64,000 nt of DNA from Malania oleifera (lineage: Eukaryota; Streptophyta; Magnoliopsida; Santalales; Ximeniaceae): contig NC_080423.1 in assembly GCF_029873635.1 (NCBI RefSeq), forward strand, positions 106,873,988 through 106,937,987. The letters are read 5' to 3'. Positions 11,504-23,606 of the stretch are shown here, one piece after another (position 1 is the first letter of the stretch; each line of letters opens with the position of its first letter). A program made the translations under genes and the position numbers. Under the pieces are notes generated by a model. That model did no database searches. It was not told the DNA's origin and was given only the letters and a program-made list of their open reading frames with translations.

Positions 11504-14500
11504 ATGGGGTATTACAGTTTGCTTTTGCTGCTGTGTCTTTCATGGAGTTTCTTCATCTTGGGTACCCATCAGCTACAATCCTCTCAAGCCCAGGTGCTTC
11601 TTCAGTTAAAGAAGCATTTGGAGTACCCCAAGCAGCTGGAGGTTTGGAATAAACATAGCATAGATTTCTGCTACATTTCATCTGCACAAGTAAACATCAC
11701 ATGCGAGAATGACTTTGTTACTGAACTTGAAATTATGGGTGATAAGCCTGTCAAGACTAGTTTCTTCAATGGGGTTGCAGTCCCAAATCAAACTCTATCG
11801 GAGAATTTCTCAATCGATTCTTTTTCAGCTACCTTGGCTAGACTAACCGGCTTAAGAGTTCTTCGCTTGGTATCTTTAGGCATCTGGGGTGCACTTCCTA
11901 GCAAAATCCATCGGTTATCTTCACTTGAATTACTGGATTTGAGTTTTAATTTTCTCTGTGGTTCTATTCCTCCCAAGATCTCTGTAATGGTGAAGCTTCA
12001 AACGCTTGCACTGGATGGCAATTTCCTTAATGGGACTGTCCCTGATCATTTGGATTCTTTATCGAACTTGACATCTCTAAGTTTGAGGAACAACCAGTTA
12101 AGCGGTCCAATCCCGCCTTCAATACAGAAAATCACCTCTCTCACAAATCTTGCCTTGTGTAACAATAGCATATCTGGGGAGTTACCAGATCTTAGTGGGT
12201 TAAATAGCCTTTATATGCTTGATTTAAGTGGGAACAAAATAAATTCCGGACTACCCTCTTTGCCCAAAGGGGTAGTCATGGCTTCACTTGGTCACAACTC
12301 CTTCTCAGGTGCGATCCCACGTCAATACAGCCAACTGACTCAGCTTCAACACCTTGATTTGTCATTCAATTTACTCATAGGAACAGTTCCTGCTGCAGTT
12401 TTCTCTTTGCCCAACATCAGTTATTTGAATTTAGAATCAAATATGTTGAATGGGCAACTTCCTGACCAGTTAAGCTGCAGTAGCAAACTCGAGCTTGTGG
12501 ATATATCGAACAATAGGTTAACTGGTGGGTTGCCTTCGTGTTTGAACACTACATTGAATCAGAGAGATGTCAAGTTTGGTGGGAATTGCTTGTCTATTCA
12601 GTCACAGCCCCAGCATCCAGAATCATTTTGTATAGAAGGCCAGAAGAAACAGTCCAAAGATCCAGGTGTGGCTGTATTAGCAGGTATCATTGGAGGAGTT
12701 CTTGTAGTTGCGTTGTTTCTGGCTTTTTTCTTTCTTGTTATGTGTAGAAGATACTGCCCTCGAGGGATGTCAGAGCAGCATTTATTGCAAAAGGCAGTGC
12801 AAGAGAACCCAACAGCAGGGTTCTCTTCAGAGCTTCTGACAAGTGCTAGTAAGTCGTCCAAACCAAACTAATATTTCCAAACCTTTTTTCATTCAATTAT
12901 TGCAGATACATGGCCATAGTTTGAATATTTGCATGTGTATGTAGATATTGTTCATAGAATTGAAGAACACGTATGATGGTAGTTCTCTTTCTACTCTGCA
13001 GGGTTTATTTCTCAAGCATCCAAGTTGGGAACAGAAGACCTTCCAATGTGCCGGTTGTTTACCCTAGAAGAGCTAAAGGAAGCTACACACAACTTTGACA
13101 AGTCTACTTGTATCGGGGAAGGCTCAAATGGGAAGGTATTTTTTGAATCCTAAGACTTAAAATGTGTTTTGAAATGATCGGTAGAAAGTGAAAACCACTA
13201 ATATAACTTACATGTGTGTACCCTTTCTGTTTAATTTATCAAACAGATTCCCATATGCAAAATAAGATTGCCATAATTACTTAATTTCAATTATCAACAA
13301 AGAAGACAACTAACAGTGGCTTGATTCAAACCACTCAAGCTTTCAATTACATTGTAATGGTGATTTGTTTTTCAGCTTTACAGAGGACGGCTAGAAAATG
13401 GAATCCAAGTGGCCATAAGGTGTCTGCCTTTATTAAGGAGAGATTCAATTCGAAATCTTAAACTCAGGTTGGACTTGCTTGCAAAGCTTCGCCACCCACA
13501 TTTGGTTTGCCTCCTGGGGCATTGCATCGATGGCAGTGGACAAGATGATTTCCGTGGAAACAGAGTTTTTCTAGTATATGAATACGTGTCCAATGGGAAT
13601 TTTCGTGCCCATCTCTCAGGTAAATTTCACGTTTTAACATTGGACATAAATCTGATAACATGTGCTTGTTAAAATATGAAACATGGGAATGATCAGGTTA
13701 GGGCTGTTTCTAACCATCTTCTTGCTTGTTATGCCCATAGAGAGTTACCCAGAAAAGGCTCTCAAATGGTCAGAGAGACTGGCAGTTCTTATTGGTGTTG
13801 CCAAGGCTGTACACTTTCTCCATACTGGAGTTATTCCTGGTTTCTTCAACAATCGACTGAAGACGAACAACGTTTTGCTAAATGAGCATCGGGTGGCAAA
13901 ACTGAGTGATTATGGGCTGTCCATTATCACAGAAGACATTGACAAACATGAGGTAGGACTACCCTGTATAGGATTTTTTTTTTCCCCAGTTATTTCTTCA
14001 TCCCAAGTGGTAGTAAATTATTATTATTATTTTTTTTTTGGTTTGTAGGTTAAAGGAGAAGGCCCTAAATCATGGTGAGGATTTACTTGAATCAAATTCA
14101 AAACTTTGTTTCTGTTTTTGAATTTTTTTCTTTTTTAGTTTTTTTTTTCATTTGTGTGTCTGTTTTTGTTAAGAGTTATTGCAAGAGAGATTATACGCAT
14201 ACAGTCAATGGCTAAACTTTCTTTTCAATTATGTTCAATTTTCTAAGAAAATTTGAGTCATGAATGAACCAAATTGCCCATATCAAATTTAACCCAAACT
14301 AAGGACAGTAAATGTATTATCACGAGTTTGGATGGATGTAATGTCTAATGAACAGGAAATCTATTTTCATAATATAGCAAAAGAAAAGAAAATCTAATTC
14401 CATTCACTGTGAAGGGAACAAGATCCGCTTATTCTAAATTCAATAAGGTTTAAATTTTTTATATTTTCTGTGTGCTTAGAACTAGATGACAACAACAACA

Positions 14501-15165
14501 ACAATAATAACCCAACAATAATTATTCAAATCCCTGTTTTGCAGGCCATTGAAGAGCCTGGAAGATGACGTGTTCAACTTTGGACTAATTTTACTTGAGT
14601 CGCTTGTTGGACCTTCGGTTTCTGCAAGAAGGGACGCATTTCTGCTAAATGAAATGGTATGCACCTCCAACTTACATAACGATCAAACTATAATATAAAA
14701 ATGATGATCAAGTTGTTTTGGATTTTTTGACAAGTAATGGTCCTCTGTTTCTTTTTTGGGTTGAAAATGTTAGCTGCAGGAATCTTAGGTAATAAGCAAA
14801 AGGGGTTGCCAACAGTCAGCTTATTTGAAACTTCTTCTATCACATAGGAAGGATTAGTCATTCTAGTGAAAATTTCATTCTTCCTGAACTAATAATCTTT
14901 TAGTCAAGTGTCTTGCAGATTGGCAAGGTTAAATCCTGAAACTGAGTTCTGCATTTTACAGGAATCTTTGAACAGCCAAGACGGCCGGAGACGAATAGTC
15001 GACCCAATTGTTCTCAACACTTGCACCCAAGAATCTTTATCAATCATGATCTCCATAACAAACAAATGCATCTCTCCCGAGTCAACAACTCGCCCATCTT
15101 TTGAGGATGTCCTTTGGAATTTGCAATATGCAGCTCAAGCCCAAGCAGCAACAGATGGCGATTAA
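11504..15165 (+). CDS. Probable inactive LRR receptor-like protein kinase (At3g03770 type)
   Basis: Seven coding exons: 11504-12848, 13002-13135, 13376-13619, 13741-13952, 14049-14074, 14545-14656 and 14962-15165. All have GT-AG borders and consistent phase, giving about 758 residues. Order: signal peptide (MGYYSLLLLLCLSWSFF), an N-terminal LRR cap (LQSSQAQVLLQLKKHL), leucine-rich repeats to about residue 350, one membrane helix at about 389-413, then a kinase-like domain from about 466 (RLFTLEELKEATHNF). The kinase core is degenerate: the glycine loop is IGEGSNGK (486-493), VAIK is VAIR (505-508), the HRD loop is replaced by IPGFFNNRLKTNN (606-618), and DFG is DYG (631-633). This pattern matches the Arabidopsis 'probable inactive' family, so I infer a plasma-membrane pseudokinase, probably a scaffold. 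Ligand unknown. The ATG at 11504 is chosen because the earlier one lies in a likely UTR intron. Confidence 0.93.
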
Positions 15166-15380
15166 AGTTTTGACAGTGCATTACATTCATGAGTCATGGG
15201 GAGGTTGTCTGGAGCTGCTCTAGAAAAGATACAGTTTCATCCTGAAAATCTTTAAATTCTTAAAGAGGACAATTGCTATGGGAGCTTCCTTCTTCCACTG
15301 TGTGATCTCCAAAACCTTTTGGAGCATATACTCAAGTTCATGAAACCTTGTTGGCAATGTTAGAGATGCTGGATGTATCA

Positions 15381-15478
15381 TGGCACATACGATTCAGTGA
15401 AATTCATTGTGTCTTGGCACATACGATTCAGTGAAATTCATTGTATCATGGCACATATGATTCAGTGAAATTCATTGT
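15381..15478 (+). repeat. 34-bp tandem repeat x3 in the LRR gene 3' UTR
   Basis: The unit TGGCACATACGATTCAGTGA plus AATTCATTGT and a few bases starts at 15381, 15415 and 15449, with only a few differences. It begins about 215 bp after the stop codon, so it probably lies in the 3' UTR. Confidence 0.85.
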
Positions 15479-15745
15479 CCTTGTATTTTATCTTGTTAGA
15501 AAGAGTAAAGTCACAAATTTGATTGAACAAACTGAAAAATTAATCGGGCATGACCAAAATTTATGTACATTAACCATACAATATAATGTGTCTATTTATA
15601 GGGAGTGTGTGATCATCCCTGTTGGATTGATAAGGAAGCCTTGGAATTGTAAGTTGGTCCGTACATAGAGGGAAAAGATATTTTCCCAACTGACCAACAT
15701 ATTCTCCATTGCTTTGTGAGGACATTCTTATTTTGTTAAGATAGT

Positions 15746-15845
15746 GTTTGAGAGTATAGATTTTGAGCTTTGAATTTAAACAAACTCAATAAGATTTTAT
15801 AACATTTTCGCTCAAAATTCAGTTCCAAAATGTAAGCTCCCAAAA
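15746..15845. repeat. AT-rich foldback element, copy c
   Basis: Starts TTTGAGAGTATAGATTTTGA and ends AAGCTCCCAAAA. The ends pair with each other, as in the copy at 5913-6044. Confidence 0.5.
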
Positions 15846-15983
15846 CAATTGGGCTAGAGTTGGTAATATACTAACATTTGAACAAATTTTCCATGAAGGA
15901 TCACTCCTCACTTAGGCAACAATGATAGCATCATTTTGATGCCTACTCAAAACAAGATTCAATTCCATAAGCAAAAAAAATAC

Positions 15984-16548
15984 GGACCCGTTTAGTTGTA
16001 GAAAACATTTTCTGTTTTCTAATTTTTAATTTTTCAAAGAATTAAGGAATTTTTAACTTATTTTCAAATTTTTCGAAGTTTGCAGTAAAAAAGTACAAAA
16101 TAAAAATGTATTTAAATGTGAGACATTTTTTTTATTTCTAAATTTCAAAATAATCATAAAAAATACCTGTTTTCTAATTTTCCAAAATCTATATAAAGTA
16201 ATATTTTGAATCATGAATTTTGGAACGTGAATTTGGATTTATGTTGATTTAGGATAAATTTTACGCATAATCCACACAAATTAAAGTTCAAGATCTGATT
16301 TTCATGCTCCCATATGCAAAATAAAAGTTAGAAATTTGGAAAAATAATGCAAATATGTTTTTTAAATTTTCTATATAAATTTGAAAATTTGAAAATAATG
16401 CGATTTTTTTGTAATTATTTGAAAATTTTAAAAATAAAAAATAAAACTATTTCTACAAGCAAATAATGCTAACACTATTTATTGTTGTTCATTTATTTCA
16501 CACAAATGTTGTAAAAATGAACATGGTTTTTTATAACTAAACAGCCCT
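15984..16548. mobile_element. TIR-bearing non-autonomous DNA element
   Basis: The left end GGACCCGTTTAGTTGTAG is mirrored by a right end whose reverse complement is AGGGCTGTTTAGTTATAA. The interior is AT-rich with self-complementary runs and no coding frame. A foldback copy (about 16214-16316) appears to sit inside it. I found no convincing target duplication, so the superfamily is open (hAT-like by TIR style). Confidence 0.5.
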
Positions 16549-16905
16549 AATGTTATTCTCATCAAAAGGGTGCTAGAGTTAATTGAATGTTTGTGCAGCA
16601 GTTGGATGTGTATTGAGTTTAGACAACAAGGTAATATATTTCCAAGGTGAAAACAAACTCGTTAAGCACTGAATGGGAGGTAAAATCAAAGACAAAAGGC
16701 CAGAACAAGAAAGTTTCCAATTCCCATCATACAAAAGTCCGCTTTTATTTTCACTAATTTCCAAAACTCACAAGCTTGCATCATCAATTGATTACATTTT
16801 GAATAACAAACAAGGAGAACAACTTGGATATCTCACTCTGCAAATCACATGATCCATATGTACAGTCAAGTTAAAATCTAAGAGGCAATAGAGAGATTGA
16901 GAAGC

Positions 16906-19900
16906 TTACAGCCAACTGGATCCTGTGGTTAATTTTTTTGAAGAATGTGGGGGACTAATATGCTGGAGGTGTAATGCAGCCAAAAGCCCTTCCCAGGTTT
17001 CTCCAGGTGCGCTGCCTACTTGAAAGTCAAGAAGCTTCTTCTGTTTCCGGTAGTAGTCTTCTACAGGCTTTCTCTGTGCAGAAATTTGAATCATTAAAAC
17101 ACCGTTTGAACTGATGAAAAAATGCAGTTTTGACATTAAAGACAGCATTGGGCATTGGCAACAAGTCTCACCAAATTCAGTTTTATCAGCTAAATCAAGT
17201 GAAAGGCAGATGCAGATATGGAAATGCATAACGAAAGAACTTAAACAAAAAATGCAAGTAAATATTTCCCTGAAAATGACTTCAACTTGCAATCCACAAA
17301 GATGCCAATGATCAAAGAACAAAGAGTAGAAAATTTAACTCGAAACAAATAATAAACCAGACAACAGGATCACTTTCAGATCTAAAAACTAATGAACTAG
17401 CAGAGATCAATATTGAACTTAGAAGCCAAAAAGGAATTGATGACTACCTGCTTTGCATAGGCCTGAGGTTTTCCTTTCAAACTAATTTCTGTATTAGCCA
17501 CAGAACAGTTCAATTGAGTGCACTGTGAAAGCATATCAAAACTAGTAGAAGCAGGGTTACTTATGCCATGAGAATCACGACAATGTGAAAAGATACTACT
17601 TCCTTGGTGTTTTGCTGAGCAATCCTCCATGCATTTGAAATTAACAACCAGATCAATTTCAGCAAGTTGGTCAAGGATCTCCTGAGGTAAATAGATGGGA
17701 TTAAGAAGGAACAGATCCATTAGTATCAAGTCGCGTTATAAATCATCTTAATTTTCATATCTAGTAGAAAATAGCTATCATTTCTTTTCCTTTGAAATGA
17801 GGGAAGATAGCCTCCTTATATTTATCTTGTATAAAAACAATACCCTAGATATCAAGCAAATATTCAGCACTTCCTTAAATGCATGAATTTTAACCTTTGG
17901 CACTCCAGATTATTCTGATAAAGGTATTTCTACCCAATAATGAAACAGGTACTTCAGGGCTTAAACATGGGACCGCATTCGTTCCCTGATGCTCATTTTA
18001 CATGCTAAAAACTTGAGCTGTAAGGCAACCAAAAAATAAAATAAAATTTCTCTCTTATACTTTTCGGGTTTCTAAAAATCAAGGGTTTGTTTGATATCAT
18101 TTTTGTTTTCTATTTTCTGCTTTCATTGCTGCATAGTGAATACATGGGTTATGGCAATGCGTTTTTTTATGTTGTAGTTTTCTGTTTTTATTATTAGTGT
18201 TCATAAAAAATTCATAAAAATTGAGAACCATATTTATGATTTTCAGTTGTTGTGGCAACTTTAATACCTAGAATTGACTTTTGTGGATTAAATCATTCTT
18301 TGTGTACAAAATTTTTAATAAAAATTAAAATAAAATGACCACTTAAATTTAAATTATAATTAAAATAAAATAGTTATAAAATTTCTAAATTTTTGAAAAA
18401 TAATAAAGACATTAAAAAAAAAATTTACCATCTTTCAATTATCATGTACAATAAAATTGTTCTTGGAGCATTAAAAAGTGACTTGCTTCACAACCCCGGT
18501 TGGTTGGCTAGTAGCTTTGTGCCCACCTTCGTTTGGGGCCGACGAAGAAACTTGAGATTAAGCCACCTTTTATCCTAATATTTTCTAATTTGTATTTTTT
18601 TTTTCCCATTTTCATTATTTTAATCATATTTTTTAATTGTTATTTGATTCAAGAACAAAAATGAACTTGACTTCAATTAGATTTTAAGATTGTTTGAGTC
18701 TTTGGAAATATTAACTTCAATTCTATTTTTGGTTTTAAGTTCTCATTTCCCAAATTTTTGACAATGATACTGATGCCCCCTAAATAGCCTATCTTGAGTA
18801 AGCCCAATGGTTACATTTAGGAGCATGGACTCAAAGTTGGATTGTTGGATAAACTCGAAACAGTCCTGTATGTGCTTTGTTTAAATCTACATAAATCCCG
18901 ATTCAATGTTTGAACTCAAAGCTCCCAAACACAATATTAGTTTTCCATTGGATCCCAAATACTAGAAGTGCATAGCATCCAATACTTTTCATGTTATTTT
19001 CTATCCTACCCTTTTCAGCAACCAAATAGAGAGTGAACAAAAACTAGGTAAGTCAAGTTGAAAGAAAGCCAGGATAGACATACAGCTTGGACCTGTGTTC
19101 GAGGAATCCCATCCAGAATAAACCCACTTTCACCTCTGTAATACCCATCTTCCAACCTCTTTGACAAAAGCCCAAATATTATATCTTCTGAAACAATCTT
19201 TCCCTGGTTCACTGCATTTGCAATCTGTATTTACACAAACAAAAAGGCAAGGAACAAGGCAGTGTAATCTTAGATTAGGCAAGCAATAATTAAGATCAAA
19301 ATTCAGATATCTTCCTATCATACAATGGTAGAATCTATGGACAGTCAATTGCAACGTGGAAGAATGAACAAATAGATTTGTAAAAATTGGCATTCCAATC
19401 ATGCTAAAACACAAAGGGTAAGGCAAAAATGTGCATAAGCAATCAACATAACCATCACTAAACCCTCGTCTAAGCCTAAGTGCCAAACTAGTTCAATCAT
19501 CCAAGGGCTACAAATGAACCAAGCTGCTTGGTAGCTCAGTTAGTAAGGGCTCATTCGGCTTGTTCATTTGCATGATCCAAATGCCAATTTATAGACTAAT
19601 TTATTACAAGCTGAGCCTGGAGAAGATTGAGCTCAACTTGTAAACTTTCCATTTATAGGCTCATTTGGACTCGTTTATTGGCTTGGATCAGACACTATTA
19701 TAAGCTTGATGGACTCATTTAAAGGCTCAAATAGGAGAGGAGATAAGAAAATGTCAATTTAAAAACCTACCTAATTTAACTCTCTACTGGTGTTCATCTT
19801 TCACTCTTTCCCCCATTACTGCATTCCCTGATTGACAAACCTAACTGGCTAACTCTCTACTTCTTGTAATACCACTTAACAGGCAGGAAGACAAAACTCA

Positions 19901-21638
19901 ATCACATCATCATTGCCATTAGGGTAGAAGGACATCAACATACTAGCAGCACTACACCACTCCATGTTTATGTTTATGTATGTTTGTTTAATAAATTTAT
20001 TAAATAAGCTTTCCTTTAAATTAAAATTAATGAAAACCTGGTGGCAAGATCTGTTCCAGTTCAAACTCATATAAAAAGCTAATTCTTTAATCAGCAAGCC
20101 TGAGTCATCTTCTTCATCCCATATTCCCACTATACAAAAAATTCAATCCTTTTGTGAATTGTTAATGGGATTCCAATAAGCATACTAAACTTTAGTTTAA
20201 TCCTGACCTGCACCTAGTTTTATTATCAATTTAATCAATAAGATTAAGCATGGTAAAGGTTGACTAGGCTTAGTGGAACTTGGTTAATACTTTAATGAAT
20301 AAGCTTGAACAAGTATATTTAAGTTCAGTTTGAACTCAATTCAATGCTTGGTTAAAAATTTGATGAACAAGCTTGATCATAGCAAAATTTGGCTGTTCTC
20401 GCTTGCAGCCTTATGCCAATAGAATCAACTAGTCAATTCAAGCTTATGCTAGGTTAAAAATTTAATGAACAAGCTTGATCATAGCAAAATTCGGCTGTGC
20501 TTGTTTGCAGCCTTATTGCCTATAGAACCAACTACTCATTTACATCAAATGACACAAACGTACATCCTTCTCTTCTTTTATTTTTTTTTTGCCAAACCTG
20601 CACTAATCATGACCACTAAAAGTTACCCAAACAGGTTTTGGCAGAGACCACAATGAACCCAAAAAAACAAGTAAAAGAGCTTAATCGTAGCATCTAATAT
20701 CAGGTGCTTAATTTATGCATACAAGATGAAACGAAAATTTACTCACATAATTTCAGAAGGGGCACAACTTGGATACACTTGGTCTGGCTCTGGCCTAACT
20801 CATGAAAATAATGCTTATATTATGCTTCTTAAAATAACATAAAATTTTTTCATTTTCAAATATCCAAATAAGGATACACTGCAATTCCTTAAATTTTACT
20901 AATAATTATTCAAAATATTCAGGATATCTGAAAACAGTTTCCGAATTAATCCAAACATGCAAGAAATATTGGGAATAGTATCTCTCTATGTAGAGCCGCA
21001 GCTGTGACCAGAGCTGCTATCCCTGAGTTCTAAAGACTAAAATAGTTTATGCCAAATTCAATACTTTCCTGACCCAACAAAGATCATCAACAAGAAACGG
21101 ATCAAATGATTGCAAGAACCCCTAGCAATACTTCAACAACACCAATCAATTTAATAAATAAATAAATAAATCCACAAAACTAAAACAAAAGTTTCGCATT
21201 TTTTTTTATTCGGAAAACAGGAAACAGAAAGAAGAAGAGATTTTAAAGAAACAAAGAAATCAAGAAGAAGAAAGGGACCTGCTTGTAGAGAGCAGACCTC
21301 GGGCAGAGGTCTTGGTGGACGAGGCTGCGCATGGAAATGTGGGGAACTTCTAGAAGCTTCGAGAGCCTCTCCGCATAAACGTGCTTCTTTGCGCCAATGA
21401 ACACCCACTGTACTCCTCTCAGTGGGACCGACCCTTCGGGGTCGGCCATCGCCGGCGAAACCAGCTCGTACTGGCGGGGCTCGCCCTCGTTTCGATAACA
21501 GTAGTGGTCGTGGTCACGCAGGGGCTGAGCTGCGGCGGTTCCAAAGAATCGCCTGAAAACCGAGTGCAGGAGCCGCAACGAAGGCGGCCCTGCCGCTCCA
21601 GCGGAGATGGAAGTCATGGAGCGGCCAAATCCGGCCAT
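16906..21638 (-). CDS. Probable adenylate kinase 7-like protein, mitochondrial (At3g01820 type)
   Basis: Four coding exons on the minus strand: 21279-21638, 19084-19224, 17448-17681 and 16906-17073. All are phase 0 with GT-AG borders, giving 300 residues. An N-terminal region rich in Arg, Ser and Ala (to about residue 45) looks like a mitochondrial presequence. The core follows as GVQWVFIGAKKHVYAERL (75-92), LLEVPHISM, GESGFILDGIPRT (151-163, the Walker-B-like strand) and the C-terminal EDYYRKQKKLLDF helix. Adenylate kinases interconvert ATP+AMP and 2 ADP using a GxPGxGK(G/T) loop. Here that loop is reduced to IGAKKH, and the LID arginines are not evident in the poorly conserved middle (about 184-235). 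The orthologous Arabidopsis group, as I recall it, also has an altered loop, but longer. Catalytic activity is doubtful. The ATG at 21638 is chosen because upstream in-frame sequence is low in complexity. Confidence 0.9.
18082..18780. mobile_element. TIR-bearing non-autonomous DNA element in intron 2 of the adenylate kinase-like gene
   Basis: The left end AAGGGTTTGTTTGATATCAT is mirrored at the right end (reverse complement GGGGGCATCAGTATCATT). The interior is AT-rich and non-coding. The same terminal style (TTTGGTATCATTG) and interior blocks recur at 33521/41394 and 55.1-55.7 kb, and inverted at 51.3-51.7 kb, so this is a dispersed family. Confidence 0.55.
18820..18935. repeat. AT-rich foldback element, copy j
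   Basis: Opens GGAGCATGGACTCAAAGTTGG and closes TTGAACTCAAAGCTCCCAAA. The ends are mutually complementary, as in other members of the family. Lies in an intron. Confidence 0.45.
20351..20555. repeat. 102-bp tandem duplication in intron 1 of the adenylate kinase-like gene
   Basis: The block beginning GTTAAAAATTTGATGAACAA and including AAGCTTGATCATAGCAAAAT and GCTTGCAGCCTTAT is present at 20351-20452 and again at 20453-20555, with a handful of differences. The surrounding 19.5-20.5 kb holds further GAGCTTGA/TCAAGCTC-type repeat sequence, probably an old transposon. Confidence 0.8.
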
Positions 21639-21811
21639 AGCGGCGGATAGCGGGTGGTCCGGCGAGAACACAAGGAGGCTTTTTCCCGAGTAAAAATAAA
21701 AAAAGTTCAGGCACAGGATTTGGAAATTGTGTTTCTTGTTTTTTTTTTTTTCAGGTATTGCGTGAAATGACATGGAATAAGGAGCGCCACGTACAACCTC
21801 TTAATGAAAGA

Positions 21812-21817
21812 CACGTG
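21812..21817. promoter_or_regulatory. G-box CACGTG upstream of the adenylate kinase-like gene
   Basis: A CACGTG core in the context ACACGTGT lies about 175 bp upstream of the chosen ATG. bZIP and bHLH factors bind such boxes. Function here is only an inference from position. Confidence 0.3.
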
Positions 21818-21829
21818 TACTCAATCTTC

Positions 21830-22488
21830 CAGACTGGGATGTGTTTGCGCCTTTGTGGGGAAAATGTGAAAATAATTTAAAAAATAGAATGACATGAACA
21901 CCATAAATTGGAATAAGATTTTTTTTTCTTCTAAATGTTATAATTCAAGACCATCCAAAAATGCTGGGAATTTTATATTAAATAAATTTGTATAAAGCAT
22001 AATATTGATTATTATAAATCGTAGTCTAAACTTATTTAAATTAAATTTAAGGTCTGGACGAATGATAAATTCCATAATATATATATATTATATGTTATTA
22101 TAACATTATATTTGCATGAATAATAATCATACAATTAATTTTTATAAATAAATCGTGCATGAAAAAGGGTAAGGAAAATCAAGAAGAGAAGAAAGAAAAA
22201 TAGGTGATGAAAGAATAGGACGAGGGATAAAAATAATTTTTGACTTCTCTCTCATATTTTTTCTTTAAGCGAAGAAAGATTAAAGAAACTCGAGATATTC
22301 TAATAGTTAAAATATAAAACTTTTATATTCAAGATATCTAATTCAAATGTTAGACGAAAATATAAATGAACTAAAAAGATAGACTATCTCCTTTTATACG
22401 AATGCACTCCAGCAAAACAAAATAAAATATAAGAACATTATTATTTACTCTAATTACTTGACAAATCTCCTTCTACGTATTGTCTCTG

Positions 22489-22519
<31 letters not shown>

Positions 22520-22955
22520 AGATAACATACATTGACCTCACTTGAGATTTAGCCAAAAGATAGGAACCTTCGTTAGGTTTATATTTTTTTAAGAACTTCT
22601 CTTGAGGTTTCAACAATTGCAGGAACTTCCTATGAGATTTGCCAAAAAACATAAACCTTCGCTTGTATTTTACAAAAAGACGTGTCTTTTGAATGAAGAT
22701 TTATATTTTTTTTGACAAATCTAAGGAAAGATCTAAGATATTTTTAAAACCATAAAGGGAGGTCAATAAAAATTTTCGACTTTAGGGAAGGTCTTTATCT
22801 TTTCATCAAATCTTAGAAGAGGTCAGTGTCTTTTTCCATTTTTTTTTTTAACTAGGTGATGCAATAAGGGCAAACAGGTAGAAGCAAACCAAGAGGATAA
22901 AACAGCCACTACCACTAAGAAAGCAAGAGAATGAACAATTGAACCAAATACCATG
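21830..22955. other. Intergenic spacer with worn repeats
   Basis: AT-rich with a long T-run (about 22488-22512). 22530-22840 carries several imperfect repeats of a motif like GAGATTTGCCAAAA plus AAACCTTCG, resembling a degraded plant transposon. No gene recognised. Confidence 0.4.
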
Positions 22956-22959
22956 TTAG

Positions 22960-23092
22960 GAAGCATGAAATTTCAAATCTTAAATTTAAATCTTTTATAT
23001 AAATAAAAGAATTGTTATACGGTTTTAGGCTGTATATTTCAAGACCGACACGAATCCTAACTGAAAATTCGAATTCAAACTCCCAAACATGT
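22960..23092. repeat. AT-rich foldback element, copy g
   Basis: Starts AGGAAGCATGAAATTTCAAA and ends CGAATTCAAACTCCCAAACA. The ends pair imperfectly. Lies just beyond the 3' end of the argininosuccinate synthase gene. Confidence 0.45.
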
Positions 23093-23606
23093 CCTGACAG
23101 TGTTCGAACATCTCCAATAAGCAAGCCACTCCCTAGACAAGACCTTGATAAATCATAGGCAACATCTTCTATTGATTAGGAGAAGAGGAGAGACCATTGA
23201 ACTTTATAGGAAGATTGAAATTCCTCAAAAGATGAAGAGATTTGCTTTAAAAGAATCATTTGGATTGATGTTCCACAGCATAAGATAGCACCTTACTCTT
23301 CCATACCTTTATTTTAACATCCAGCTTCTCCAAAAGATGGCCAAAAAAACATCTTTTTCAATAGCATACATAAGCTGTACCAACAGTACAAAGGATGGGT
23401 ACTAATTGTGATTGCAACATATAAATGAAAGTGGCCAACACTAGGGTTTCAAGAGGAAAGGGGCATACGATATCCTTGCAGCAAAAATTCAGTGGTGACT
23501 TCCCATAAATAAGTGCAAACTCAAGAATACTTCAATTCACCCTCAAATGATATTTTATTCAATGAGGGGCTAAATTTAATGTTACACAGAACAAACAGGA
23601 AAGCCC

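Noticed and set aside
16906-17322. Longer open frame running upstream of adenylate kinase-like exon 4
   Set aside because: The part beyond 17073 is intron: a good acceptor (TGCACAG|AGAAAG) and family similarity both begin at 17073.
19526-19550. tRNA-like A box (TGGTAGCTCAGTTAGTAAGG)
   Set aside because: No matching B box, cloverleaf or anticodon arm can be drawn downstream. At most a scrap of an old tRNA-derived SINE.
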